64,000 nucleotides of DNA. Source: Leptoclinus maculatus (lineage: Eukaryota > Chordata > Actinopteri > Perciformes > Stichaeidae). The stretch lies in NCBI GenBank assembly GCA_032191485.1, contig JAVDOI010000020.1, forward strand, positions 1,350,753 through 1,414,752. Direction: 5' to 3'. The notes under the pieces are model-generated. The model worked only from the letters and a program-made list of their open reading frames with translations. It did not search any database and had not been told where the DNA came from. Made by a program: the position numbers and the translations under genes. Positions 25,077 through 36,818 of the stretch are shown piece by piece (position 1 is the stretch's first letter; each line of letters starts with the position of its first letter).

Positions 25077-26636
25077 ATGTTTGAGGTAAGTCTTTTTACA
25101 CTTGTCTTAAATATGAGGACCTACTTTCTTTTAGCTGGCTTTTGTAACGTGATGTATTGTTGGCATTGGCAATAACATCAGTACATCATTGTTCAGACAA
25201 ATGAGGGTTTTCATTTGCAGGACTGCTACTTGGTATGTGTTTGTATAGTCTTGAGGTAAATGGTAGAATAATTTAAATAATTCCATATCACATGAGGTTC
25301 TGGGAATTTGTTAAATTAACTTGTTTGTAGGGAGTGTATAGATTAATGGATCAATAAATACAACATCATTAGATGCAGCCTTTTACTGGAAGTTGATAGA
25401 AGGGAACAACCGACAGTATTTAGCTCTGTTATGCTAACTCACAGGAGTTGAAACTCATAAATACATTTTCTGACTCGTGGGATTGTTGGTAGAAAGAAGT
25501 CCCTCAACACTGTTTAGTTCCTGTCATTTTAAAGACGCTCTATAGAGCTGATTCCACAGGCAGAATTTGGACACTAATAAATAGTGGACATCTTTTCTTA
25601 AAGACCAAAGTGACTCTTCTCATGAAGCTTGTGGCAGTGAGGAGAAAGGGGATGATGTGCTTTATACCTTCAACTCAAACTCTGAACCTTTTTTTGTTTT
25701 CAGGCCAGAAGTGATGACTCGTTCCTGCCTTCCTACCAAGATGAGGTGCTGGTGGACAACCTGCTGTCCAGCGAGGAGTCTGACATAGATTGTGGTGGTG
25801 AAGGCTTCTCCCTGGCCGAGGCCCTGCTCCCCCTCGTAGAGTCCTCCTCCCCGACCCTCAGCCCCTGGGTCTGCTCCACCCGCTACAAGACCGAGCTCTG
25901 CACCACCTACTCCACCACTGGTGTCTGCAAGTACACGGAGCGCTGCCAGTTCGCCCACGGCCTCCACGAGCTCCACGTTCCCTTCCGCCACCCGAAGTAC
26001 AAGACGGAGTTGTGCCGCGGCTTCCACACGACCGGCTACTGCTACTACGGCAGCCGCTGCCTGTTCGTCCACGACGCTGCCGAGCAGCGCCCCACCCTGC
26101 GCCGCCTTAGGAACATCCCCTGTCGCACCTTCTGCTCCTTCGGCGTCTGTCCCTTCGGCACCCGCTGCAACTTCCTGCATGTGGAGGGCGGAGATGTCGG
26201 CAGCGGTTCGGAGTCGCCCGACGTAGGAGAGGAGATGCCCGTGCCCGTTTCCAGCCCCCAGCTCCAACCTCCGACCAAGCAGTGGAAGCCCCGCGGAGCT
26301 CTGTGCCGCACCTTCAGCTCCTTCGGGTTCTGCCTGTACGGCACACGCTGCCGCTTCCAGCACGGCCTCCCCAACAAGATCCAAGGAGGGTTGTCCGGCA
26401 GCTCTGGTTTACCTTCCCCGACCTCCCTCTTCGCCTCCTCCTCTCCAATGTCTTCCACCTCGTCTTCTCCTCCGTCGGACTCTCCTCTCGCCACGCCGCC
26501 TGCAGAGGTCATGGCCCACAACGCCTTCACCTTCTCCAGTCAGCACCTCAGCGACCTGCTGCTGCCACTGGCCCTCCACCTGCAGCAGCTGGAGAGCAGC
26601 AAGGGCCAGGAGATCTGGGACAACAGGGCCATCTAA
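25077..26636 (+). CDS. cth1: ZFP36-family CCCH zinc finger protein with four fingers, cth1-like
   Basis: Two coding exons, 25077-25085 (MFE) and 25704-26636, give 313 residues. Four fingers of exact form C-X8-C-X5-C-X3-H lie at C69/C78/C84/H88, C107/C116/C122/H126, C143/C152/C158/H162 and C204/C213/C219/H223. The first two have the TTP-type lead-ins RYKTEL and KYKTEL and the family's 18-residue spacing. These bind AU-rich elements in mRNA 3' UTRs and recruit deadenylases. Fingers 3 and 4 have different lead-ins (RRLRNIP, KPRGAL). A tiny first coding exon followed by a large one is usual for ZFP36 genes. Human TTP has two fingers; four are known in carp and zebrafish cth1 and in Xenopus C3H-4, which is why I chose this symbol. 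A Ser/Pro-rich stretch precedes the hydrophobic C-terminus (LSDLLLPLALHLQQL). Confidence 0.85.
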
Positions 26637-26985
26637 CTGGATGTGGTCCCAGTTAGAAACCAGCAGCAGCACTGAACACCACAGCTCAATTAAATCTATT
26701 GTTTTTTTAATTTTTTAAGCCCTCTTTTCAAGGGAATTTATTATATTTTTTTAAGTTGAGGTTGTTTGACTTGAGAGCTTGTGTCAGCAGCTCAAGCAGG
26801 ACTTGAACTGTTCATTACAGATTATGCAGTCTGGTAGTTTTGGATGTGAGGTCTGTGGAATCACTACAGTTACTGTTATGAGTGTAATTCAATTTTTTAA
26901 CTATTGTAAATACTTTATTAATGAACTGAGTAAATTAAATGTCTGACCTCAGAATCATGAATAAACTAATTTTAATTTCTAACCT
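26637..26985 (+). other. cth1: 3' UTR and polyadenylation signal of the cth1-like gene
   Basis: A T-rich UTR with several long T runs follows the stop. AATAAA is at 26960-26965, followed by a T-rich stretch (ttaatttctaacc, then a T13 run near 27000). The U-rich composition would allow binding by the gene's own product, as known for ZFP36 mRNAs, but no perfect UAUUUAU nonamer was found. Confidence 0.55.
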
Positions 26986-28499
26986 TGCCATGGAAGTCTG
27001 TTTTTTTTTTTTTAACTTGTAAGGTTTGCTTGTGCATCAAGGTCTCATAGAAATGACTAAGTGACTACAGTAAAATGTGAGTACAAAAAGGACACTGATA
27101 ACGAGCTACAGACAAGGTCCCTTGGTTCAATTAAAGTCTTACTGCTACAGCTTACAATATTTTAGACTGTAAACTGATTATCCTTGTTTAAACATGACAA
27201 TTCTACGTCCTTCCCAGTCGGGTGTGTAAGAACTTAACTGACCACAGAGGCCTTTCATGACCTTTTTTATAGGACTATAGAATGCAGAAAATGTTTTTAA
27301 ATATTTTATACACAAAGCAGGAGTTAGGGAGCTACGGCATCCAGAAGTTTTGTCATGATACAAAGACTTTTCTTTGACTCATAAGTACACTAATGCACAA
27401 TTTTTTGGGTATCGATAAACTTATTCTTTAACAACTGTGCCAACCAATATCTGGCATTTCGCTATTTCCCCTTCATCTTGTTGGGTTATCACAGCAGACC
27501 AAACACTGCGTAATACAAGAGCCGCCTGTGTCTGACTAGACACCGGAAAAGGCGGGACTAAAGCCTCTATTAATTGAACTGTATCTCAATGCAATGGACT
27601 AATCACTGGCCTTCACCTCTTGGCGCGTCACTAGTTTACGGAAATGGGAAAATCTATATGTAGCACAGTCAAGTTGGCAAGAATGAGACCGGATGTGGTG
27701 CGTTTTAATAAAATTCATTCACTTGGATTAAGAAAAGGTAAAAAAAAAAAAAATACAAATGTACACAATTTCCCTTATTATATTGCATTCATTCAGAAAA
27801 GTGTCACTCTTCAAAAATAGAATGCGCTCTCCAATGTCTTACTTTGAAGGGCGTAACTGATTTCCTCTCATGCTTGCTAGCTTGACTGTTAATGGAGCGC
27901 CTGCTGTTTGGAGGAGCTACACTGATGCAAACTTTCCCTCTGACTCTGATACTCGGCCAACAGCCGCTCTAGCTAAGACGGTACAGTCTAGTTCAAATAC
28001 TTGACATTTGTCGTATTTTCTCTGTCGTTACACAGTAAACTTAAGCTAGTAGCATCTTGTGTGATTGTAGCTGGCTACAACCGGTAATGGCTCAGGCTGG
28101 TAACGTTATTTGGTTGCCTCGGTGTATTTTACTATCTAGTGTCCTCTTAAATAACGCAGTAACACACTTCTATACAGCAAACAGTGGTAGCTATCACTAA
28201 CGTAAATTATAATTTCACAATATTCACTTTTGAATTGTTTGTTCCAGCTGATAGACGGAACCCATATTTCATTTTGTTAGCATACGGACACTGGTCGAGT
28301 TCCTATTGGAAAAGGTGGTAAATGGAAGATGTTTGTCTTATTGTCACTATCATATAATGGATACACCAAAAGTCAAGACCGGCAACGAATTGGATATATG
28401 CCTTTGTGAATTCGGGATATGTCTGATCAACCAAGCACGAGTCTATTTGAATATAACCTAAACCTAAAAACAGCAGATGTTGCAGCCTTTACGTAGGGA
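26986..28499. other. Intergenic spacer, cth1-like gene to taf6l
   Basis: About 1.5 kb, no gene-like frame. Short A and T homopolymers near 27000 and 27740. The right-hand end probably contains the taf6l promoter, but no box is recognisable. Confidence 0.5.
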
Positions 28500-28633
28500 G
28501 CCCCAGAAGTTGTGAAAGACCTGGCGCCCTCCACGCCGCCTCCGTGTCTAAGGTGTACCGGGCCTTACAAACGGTCTCAAAGGGTTAACGTGAGGTGCTT
28601 TTCCTCCTCAGTTTCCGAGTCGCCGCCGTGAGC
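28500..28633 (+). other. taf6l: Probable 5' UTR of taf6l with a 5'-UTR intron acceptor
   Basis: A pyrimidine tract ending in AG (ttttcctcctcag, AG at 28610-28611) precedes the start codon by 22 nt, in good acceptor context. This suggests an untranslated first exon further upstream, perhaps in the GC-richer stretch around 28490-28580. The ATG at 28634 has the context gagcATGG. Confidence 0.4.
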
Positions 28634-31600
28634 ATGGCGGACCGGGAGGAGCGCCGCTTCGCCGAGGTTTCCCGGGACTCCGTCAAACTCATGGCCGAGA
28701 GTGTAGGCGCGGAGCTGGGCGACGATGTGGCCGCTCTGCTGGCCGAGGACGTGTGCTACCGGCTCAGGGAGGCAACGCAGGTGAGTGTTTCCATGATGAC
28801 TGAAACATTAACGTGTTACTGAACCTACAATCCATCTTTTGAGTATGAAGCAATCACTGGACAAATCTTCATCACGTTGTTTTAACTAACATCTAAGGTG
28901 CAGTACTGACTGCGTGTTGTTTTGGACCCACACAGAGCAGCTCTCAGTTCATGAGACATGCCAAGAGGAGGAAGCTGACGGTGGAGGACTTCAACAGAGC
29001 TCTGCACTGGAGCAACGTGGAGGTGAGTCTGAACAGCTCAGTCTGACATGACGTGAACACGCTACGGCCATCGGTGCCTCCAGCTTCTTTATCTCCGTGT
29101 GTTCATCAGGCCGTGTGTGGCTTCGGGGCCCAGGACGCTCTCCCCTTCCGCCCGGCGAAAGAAGGAGAGCTTTTCTTCATCGAGGACCGGGACATCAACC
29201 TGGTGGAGTTGGCGCTGGCCACCAACATCCCCAAGGGCTGTGCTGAGACCCTGGTGCGAGGTATGACCTACCGCCCCGCCATAAACTATTCACAGAGGGA
29301 TCATTGATGCTGGACGTTTTCTTTAAATCAGGAGGTATCTTTTTCCTAATCATTGTTCCTGTTTTCTTCTGCTGTCAGTAAACGTGTCTTACCTGGATGG
29401 GAAAGGCAACCTGGAGCCTCAGGGGACAGGTAAGACTCCGACACATCATTATTAACACACTCAACACACACAGTCGTCGATGTTGCTCCTCTACTCACGA
29501 TCAAGGAAATGAATGCGAAGAGGACAGAACCCCTTATATGTGAATTAAATCGCAGTGCTGAATCTTGTCGAATGTCACTCTGGTGCATGCTCACACAAAT
29601 GCAACACAGTGTAGTAAAGCAGAAGATGATGAGTGTGATGTAGTGCATTGACAAGCCAACACACAGCTGAGTCACTGGCAGGCTGTGTGCAACAAAATAA
29701 ACATGGAGGAAGTGGTTCAATTTGACGTCCTATATTTGGTTTATATTGCAAAAAAACATGCAGAAATGAATTTTATTGAACACGCATGTAAAACTGTCCT
29801 CCGCCTTATTCAAATCCAGGGTTCTGACCAGATCACTACATGCTCACTAGCCCCTAAAGGAGGCGTCCTCCTGCAGATGTTTTCCACCTGTTACATTTGA
29901 AATGTGTGCAGTTCAGGCACAGAAACACCATCTCACGTTGAGCTCCTTATTAATTCTCATGCACCTGGACTGTATCTCCAGTTGAACGTGTGTCACTGAG
30001 TGTATCCGTCTAACCCTGACGGAGGTGTCCAGTGTTCGTCACTGACTGTCGCTTTGTCCCAGTTCCCACAGCGGTGCAGTCTCTGTCGGACGACCTGCTG
30101 AAGTACTACCAGCAGATCACTCGGGCCATCCTGGGAGAGGACCCCCACCTCATGAAGGTAACCTGCTGCTGAGCACGGGTCAGTCCGGCTAATGAGTGGC
30201 TCTGTTCCAACCCGTTTCTTCTGCGTGTTTCAGGTGGCTCTGCTGGACCTCCAGTCCAACTCCAAGATCGCTGCCCTCCTGCCGTACTTTGTTTACGTCA
30301 TCAGCGGGGTAGGTTTGTCCCGTGATCACGTCTCGTGGATATTTCACTTTTAAACTAATCCAAACAAACGGTGACTGGAGGAAATGTCCTGTTGATGTGA
30401 TTTTAGATGTAAAATCTAGCATATTTTAAAAAGTAGATAAGCCAAACGTAAACATGTTGATTGTGTGGCTGTTTCTGTGCAGGTGAAGTCAGTAAGCCAC
30501 GACCTGGAGCAGCTCAACAGGCTCCTCCACATGGTGAAGAGCCTGGTCCAGAACCCCTACCTGTACCTGGGCTCTTACGTGCGCAGCCTGGTCTCCAGCG
30601 TCATGTACTGCATCCTGGAGCCGCTGGCCGCCTCCATCAACCCGCTCAACGACCACTGGACCCTCAGGGACTACGCCGCTCTGCTCCTCAGCCACATCTT
30701 CTGGTGAGCGACGCGGCTACTCTGACCCGCAGGCTGTCCACAGACAGCTAAGACGAGTCAAGCAGAACCAAACCATGCAGTGGAAATGAGCCACATGTCT
30801 TTTTTTCAGCCACTGTTTAATATTCCTGCATATTAAAGAGCATCCCTCACCGCCAGTGTAGCATTGTCCGGTTTATATTCCTGTTAATATACGGCATCAT
30901 TTAACAAAGTGCATCATATCTGAGGTGGCTAACACCACAGATGAGACGTTGATGAATCTGTTCGTCAATCAACAGAAAATGAACAAAACATTTTGTTATT
31001 TTTGTTAGGCATCAATCCCTAATTTGACGTAGTTCAATCATGTGAACTGTGCTTTATTCTTTGTTTCATGTGAGTTCATGGACTGTCGTTGGGTTTTGTA
31101 CTGTTGGACGGACAAAACGAGACATTTGAGGACATCCGTTTGGCTTTTAGTTTTATTCTCAGATAAATTCCTTCAATGAGAAATTCTGAAAATAATAATT
31201 GGTTGCAGCTGGATCGCTCCCCAAATCTCTCTGTCCCATGGGTTAACAGGTTTTGGTCCAAAGCTAGCTGGAGTCTGTGGTTTCTGGGCAAAATGTTGAG
31301 TTTTGTTGTGCTGCTTGAGGGCAGTGGAGCAGCTGAAAATACAAATATTAATACACATCACCAGCGTTTTGCTCTATCGGCGAACACATTATCATTCTGT
31401 TTGTTTTTGTGCTGTGTCTCCAGGACTCACGGGGATCTGGTGAGCGGTCTCTACCACCAGATCCTGCTGTCGCTGCAGAAGGTTCTGTCCGACCCGGTGA
31501 GACCGCTCTGCACCCACTACGGAGCCGTGGTGGGGCTTCACGCTCTGGGATGGAAGGTGTGTTCACTGCTTCTGTAAATCTCAGCAGTCTCGTGTTTCTG

Positions 31601-33212
31601 CACTAAAGTACCCGTCGTACATTACACTGAGACGGTGTGTAGCTGTGGCTAGTGACTTACAGCTGTATCATCTCAGTGTCTGTGAGACACTGTCAGAGAT
31701 ATTTATCTTCCAAAATATTACAAATATATCTCAAGATGTTGTATTCCTAGATATCCTGGATGTCTTGCGCATCATTTTGTAGACATTTCTGCAAAACAAT
31801 TCAAACTATAGAGGAAACCTGGAGGTCTTCACCAGAGTCATTGCTGTAAACCGCTCTCCTCTCAGGCCTCCTCAATAACCAGTGTGACCATCATCTCTGT
31901 GTGTGTTTTGTTGGCAGGCTGTGGAGAGAGTGCTGTTCCCACACCTCCATGCCTACTGGGCCAACCTCCAGGCCGTGTTGGACGACTACTCCGTTTCCAA
32001 CGCCCAGGTCAAAGCGGACGGACACAAGGTCTACGGAGCCATCCTGGTGAGTACTGCAGGGACACGTCACTCTTCTTCTTGACTAATAGGTCCTCGTTGT
32101 TTAAACTCCTGCCATTCTTTGAAACAAGCCCTAGAAGGCTAGATTTAAAACATCCACCCTATAAACCCGGCCCAGTGAAAGTAGGTAGCAGCACTAGCTC
32201 CAGAAGGTCGTGGTCAAGAGCTACATACTGAGAGCTGACACGGGGACTGTTGGGTACTGTACTGTAGGATTCTCCTGTCTGTCCTGCAGGTGGCAGTGGA
32301 GCGCCTGCTGAAGATGAAGGCCCTGTCTCTGGCTCAGCCAGCAGAGGGGGGCTCCGGCGGTCAGCCGTGCTCCGCTGTGGGTTACAGGGTGAGCTCCCCC
32401 GGACTCAGTCCCCCCCCGGAGCCTCTGTCGGAGGCCGCCCTGGGCATCGCCAGCCACCTTCAGGCAGGCGGGGCCGGCTGTCCCTGGGAGGAGTGGACCC
32501 CGGTCCCTCTCCCCGCCATGTACTGTGAGCTCTACTCCTTCTTCGGAGACAGCCTGGCGGTCCGGTTCAGCACGGGGCCGGGGTTCGGCAGCTACCCTCC
32601 CTGCCCCCCGTCGCAGCTCGCTGATGCCAGGAAGGAACCCTGTGGCCCCGCCTCCAACCCCGACACCGCCCGGAAGATGCCTCAGCTGACCGCCAACCTC
32701 AACATCAGCCCCAGGCAGGATGGGAGTCCTCGCACGGACCCGCCCCCCCCCAGCCTGGCAGCTACCGGATCAGGGAGGTAAAGCAAACCCTTTTTAAAGA
32801 CTAAACCATTGGGCGGGTGTTTGCAGGACTGAATGTTGCTGACTTTTCTTTGCTCTTCAGGTCCCTGGCTCGCTCCTCTTCCTCCTCCTCCTCCTCCTCT
32901 GTGCAGCGCTCCAAGTCTTCCTCGTCACGTCCGGGCCAGCGTATTGCCGGCCCGTCTCGCGACGTTTTCCCCAAAGCTCGCTTCACCTCCCCTCAGACGG
33001 GACTTCCCGTGTTCACCTTCCTCATCGGCGGGCGGCAAATGGGTCGCCGTTGCCAAGGGCGCCGGCCCTTCCAGACCACTTTCGCCCCGACTCCACCCGT
33101 TCCTGCCGTCCCGCCTCGCGCCTACGCCCACAAGCTGCCCGTCATCGGCAGGGTGGGCAAACCTGTGCGCCGCTGGGCGTGTTCCCATTACTCCCTTCAT
33201 CTGCCTCTCTAG
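28634..33212 (+). CDS. taf6l: TAF6-like protein, SAGA (PCAF complex) subunit
   Basis: Eleven coding exons: 28634-28780, 28936-29022, 29110-29260, 29379-29429, 30063-30157, 30234-30308, 30483-30703, 31424-31556, 31918-32046, 32290-32777, 32861-33212. Total 1929 nt, 642 residues (human TAF6L 622). All junctions keep the frame with GT/AG ends. The N-terminus (MADREERRFAEVSRDSVKLMAES to about residue 78) is the TAF6-type histone fold, which pairs with TAF9 in SAGA. The central part (KSVSHDLEQLNRLLHMVKSL, EPLAASINPLNDHWTLRDYA, SNAQVKADGHKVYGAILVAV) is the TAF6 HEAT-repeat domain. The C-terminal third is Pro/Ser/Arg-rich and low in complexity, with a Ser run from a TCC repeat at about 32876-32900, and ends RRWACSHYSLHLPL, close to the human end RRWALSDYSLYLPL as I recall it. 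That tail separates TAF6L from TAF6. Confidence 0.96.
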
Positions 33213-34025
33213 AGAGGACGCTCTCAGAGACGAACTACTACACAGCAGGTTTGACTGCTGCAGACTTCTACACGCACAGACGCGTATCTTTCAGCTCAAG
33301 CTGCCAATCATCCGTCTTTTGTGATGATATCTTCGTAGTTGAATATTGCGAGGATTCTGTTTTATTATCGAGATGGAAAAGGACATTTGGACTGTAATTC
33401 ACTGAGGCAACAAAAGTATTTACGGTCAATTCAAACATAATATGTAGTATTCAAATATGGCAAACTTTGGCGCCCCCCCCCCAGTGGTATCAAACAAGAA
33501 AATACTGGTGGGCAAAATGTGGGGGGTTGACACGGACTGCTATAGTCGGATAAAAAGTACCGAAGGGACGCTGGTGTAGACCACTACAACGCAGTACATG
33601 CAGATTTGACATATTATGAGTACAACATTACAATATTAAAACATTTGGTGTCTGTGGGAAAGCAGAAGATTCTCATGTTTGAGACGCTGGAACCAGAAAA
33701 TGTTTTTGGCATTTTTGCTGTTTGTTTGAGACATGATTCAAAAGATTAATTTATCAAAGAAACTGTTAATTATTTTTCTTTATCGGTTCACTAATTAGTC
33801 AGCTAATCATTTGAGCGCTATGCTCATCAGAGTGAAATGAGATTAAGGGCTTCTCATCAACCATCACCGTCTTCAGTGAATGCAGTCTCAACCACGATTT
33901 CTCTCTGAAGCACTGTGACTGAATCCCTGCTGAGGAGCAATGACAGTATTTAGGTCTGTTTGGAGGTTTGACATCTTGTACATAGCTGTTGTTTTTGCTG
34001 AATAAAACATTTTCTCAAGGAGTTT
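33213..34025 (+). other. taf6l: taf6l 3' UTR and polyadenylation signal
   Basis: Non-coding after the stop at 33210-33212. AATAAA at 34001-34006 is followed by cattttctcaaggagttttg, a fair cleavage context. The UTR includes a C10 run near 33474 and an AT-rich repeat-like stretch at about 33750-33810 (taattagtcagctaatcatttgag). Confidence 0.6.
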
Positions 34026-34204
34026 TGAAACCTTTCTCTTATCCTTTTGAGTCCAACACGCCTGCCTGGACTGTATTCTTCTCAAATGTTTTGAACTGGT
34101 CTCTCCCTTTGGTTGGACCAGTGTCTGACCTGCATGGGTGGATTATGAGACGATGAGCCCCACCACCTGTCCTACATACAGTACCGCCCACCTTTCTGTT
34201 GTTG

Positions 34205-34850
34205 CTTTGTTTCTCATTTTGAGTCTCTTTGTAGTTCTGTGTCTTTGTAGTCATTTTGAGTATTTTTGTAGTTCTGCGTATATTTGTAGTCATTTAGGGT
34301 CTTTTGTAGTTCTGTGTCTCTTTGTAGTCATTTTGAGTCTCTTTGTAGTTCTGTGTATTTGTAGTCATTTTGAGTATTTTTTGTAGTTCTGCGTATATTT
34401 GTAGTCATTTGGGGTCTTTTGTAGTTCTGTGTCTCTTTGTAGTCAGTTTGAGTCTCTTTGTAGTTCTGTGTCTCTTTGTAGTCGTTTTGAGTCTCTTTGT
34501 AGTTCTGCGTCTCTTTGTAGTCGTTTTGAGTCTCTTTGTAGTTCTGTGTCTCTTTGTAGTCGTTTTGAGTCTCTTTGTAGTTCTGTGTCTCTTTGTAGTC
34601 GTTTTGAGTCTCTTTGTAGTTCTGTGTCTCTTTGTAGTCATTTTGAGTCTCTTTGTAGTCGTTTTGAGTCTCTTTGTAGTTCTGCATCTCTTTGTAGTCG
34701 TTTTGAGTCTCTTTGTGGTCATTTTGAGTCTCTTTGTAGTTCTGTGTCTCTTTGTAGTCGTTTTGAGTCTCTTTGTAGTTCTGCATCTCTTTGTAGTCGT
34801 TTTGAGTCTCTTTGTAGTCGTTTTGAGTATCTTTGTAGTTGCTTTGGTGT
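34205..34850 (+). repeat. 39-bp minisatellite between taf6l and kcnk7
   Basis: Tandem units alternate tctttgtagtcgttttgag and tctctttgtagttctgtg, giving a 39-bp period in the best-ordered part (34430-34820), degenerate towards the left edge. Because 39 is divisible by three, the array has long open frames on both strands with 13-residue repeats (such as VSLCSRFESLCSS); these are repeat artefacts and I do not call them genes. Confidence 0.9.
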
Positions 34851-35130
34851 CACTAGTGATTTTGTGTCTCTGGTTGTTTTGCCCTGTCTCAGTCATTGTG
34901 AGTCTCTCTGCAGCTGTTTTGTGTGTCTTTGTGGTCATTTTGAGTCTCTTGGTTGGTATGTTTCTCTTTGAGTGAAGGGCAGGGGGGCTCCTGACACTTT
35001 GGGCCCCCTTGGCCTCTAGCCCAGTAGACCCGTTCAGTAATCCATCCATGGTGAACCGCTCTACCTTCCTAAATATTTAAAGCCTAACTAGCTTTCAGTA
35101 TCTGGTTGCAGTCTGGAGAGGAACACAACA
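34851..35130. other. Spacer before kcnk7 start codon
   Basis: Degenerate tail of the 39-bp minisatellite to about 34975, then unique sequence with an acceptor-like site at 35110-35111. Confidence 0.45.
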
Positions 35131-36818
35131 ATGGCCCAGCTCGTGTCTTCACTGGGACTGTTCTGCCAGGTCAATGCGTTTGCCTGCCTGCTTCTCTGCT
35201 ACCTGCTCCTCATTCTGCTGGGAGGTCTGGTGTTCACGGCGGTGGAGAAGCCCGTGGAGGTGGAGCTGAGGGCCGAGGTGGAGGAGCTGCGTCGCTCCTT
35301 CCTGCGGGAGAACCCCTGCGTCCGGGAGAGCGAGCTGAGCGAGCTGCTGGGGAACGCTCTCTCCGCTCACCAGAGCGACGTGGCGGTTCTGAAGGCCGAC
35401 GCCGATGAGAGACGCTATGATTTCATGTCGTCGCTCTACTTTGTCATCGTCACTCTGACCACCGTGGGTAAGACGCTCTCAGGAAACCTGTTGAGATGTC
35501 AAATAGGACTGCACCTTTTCATATTGATCGTGGTCATCATCCCAATGTATCACAGTGATGTAAAGCAGCAAATCCTCACATTGGTCAACCGGGATTGGTG
35601 ATTTTTTTTGCTTGAATATTTTCAGGCTATGTTTGCAGCAATAACCTTCATTGTGGTCTCTGTGCCACATCCCTTCTTTACAGGGTACCAATGTATTTGC
35701 GACAACTCGTGCTATCTTCCCTGTAGACCTCTTCCCTCTTTTCTTCTTCAGGTTCTGACTCTTACACCCCCAAATCGGACGAAGCCAAGCTCTTCTGTAT
35801 CTTCTACTGCGCCCTGGGGATCCCCCTCACCCTGTTCCTCCTCACCCTCCTCTCCAACCTCCTCCTCCCCACGGTCACCCACGCTCCCGTCCACCACCTG
35901 CACACTTACTGGGGTTTGCCCTACACCCGGGCCGCCTTCGTCCACATCGGCCTCCTCTCCGTGCTCCTCCTCTCCTTCCTTTTCCTCCTCCCCGCCCTCC
36001 TGGTCTGTGCAATGGAGCCCGACTGGAGCTTCCTGGATGCTCTTTTCTTCTGCTTTGTCGTCCTGAGCACCGTCGGCCAGGGACGAAACTCTCTGGGGAA
36101 AAACTGGGGCCCGTCGGCCAAGGAGACACTCCAACTCCTCACCACGTGTAAGTGCAGATGTCCTTTTATAAACTATTGCATTATGTTAGTTGTTATCTCT
36201 GCCAGGAGTTCATGTGCGTGCATGTGTCCGTGAGTGAGTGTGCACCTATGTGTCTATCTACGGCTAATCTCGCATTCTGCTGCAGTAAACTGCATCATAT
36301 TTTCGGTGGCCAGTTATGGCTGCATGCCTCTCGTGTTTGCGCTGACTCACATTTTCTCAAAACACCTTTCATTGCCAGTTTTATACTTCCACTGACTGCC
36401 TGCTGACTCCTCCTCCTCTCTTAACCGGCCCCTGGCTGGGAGGGGCCGCTAGTGATAACACGGCTGAGTGCATCTCCGACTCCCATCTGCTGCTCAACAA
36501 CAGCTAACTTAAAATTGAAAAGAAAAAGATTGTCCTCTCTCCACAGGTTACCTGCTGGTGGGCCTGGTGCTGATCATCACCTTCAAGGATACTGTCCTGC
36601 GGGTTCCCCGGGTCTGTGCGGTGATAAGGCTCTTCTCTGGTCCCCATTATGCGGAGCTGGAAGGTGTCCACCTCAGTGAACTGACATTTAGTGAAGAAAG
36701 CTGTGAGGAGGAGCCTCAGTACTCCCAGTCCATCTGCACCGTCTTCTCCACTCCACTCGAGCTGACGGGCCCCGCTGTCGCACACAGAGCCAGAACCTCA
36801 ACTCCCGAAACCCCCTGA
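35131..36818 (+). CDS. kcnk7: Two-pore-domain potassium channel, TWIK type (KCNK7-like), with degenerate pore filters
   Basis: Three coding exons, 35131-35467, 35752-36147 and 36547-36818, give 334 residues, the usual TWIK length. Layout: M1 about 15-38 (CLLLCYLLLILLGGLVF), extracellular cap with the TWIK dimer cysteine (ENPCVRESELSELL), P1 (SSLYFVIVTLTTVG), M2 (AKLFCIFYCALGIPLTLFL), M3 (GLLSVLLLSFLFLLPALLV), P2 (DALFFCFVVLSTVGQG), M4 (CYLLVGLVLIITFKD), short cytosolic tail. The first intron falls inside the P1 filter, a position I recall from KCNK1. The P1 filter reads T111-V-G-S-D115 instead of T-x-G-Y-G, and P2 reads T219-V-G-Q-G223. Human KCNK7 is likewise not known to give current and has an unusual P2. 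Position next to ehbp1l1 matches human KCNK7-EHBP1L1. KCNK6 or KCNK1 paralogy is the alternative. An acceptor-like AG at 35110-35111 hints at a 5'-UTR intron. Confidence 0.85.

Noticed and set aside
25662..26530. Minus-strand frames of 161 and 240 codons opposite the CCCH gene
   Set aside because: Shadow frames caused by GC-rich third positions of the sense gene; the sense frame has four exact zinc fingers.
32817..33397. Alternative frames over the last taf6l exon
   Set aside because: Only the frame ending RRWACSHYSLHLPL joins in phase to the previous exon and matches the TAF6L C-terminus.
34328..35049. Repetitive frames on both strands (KETQNDY, TTKRLK, LCSRFES types)
   Set aside because: Products of the 39-bp tandem repeat; equal openness on both strands argues against coding.
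35748..36134. Glu/Gly-rich minus-strand frame opposite kcnk7 exon 2
   Set aside because: Complement of a CTC-rich membrane-protein exon; no recognisable feature.
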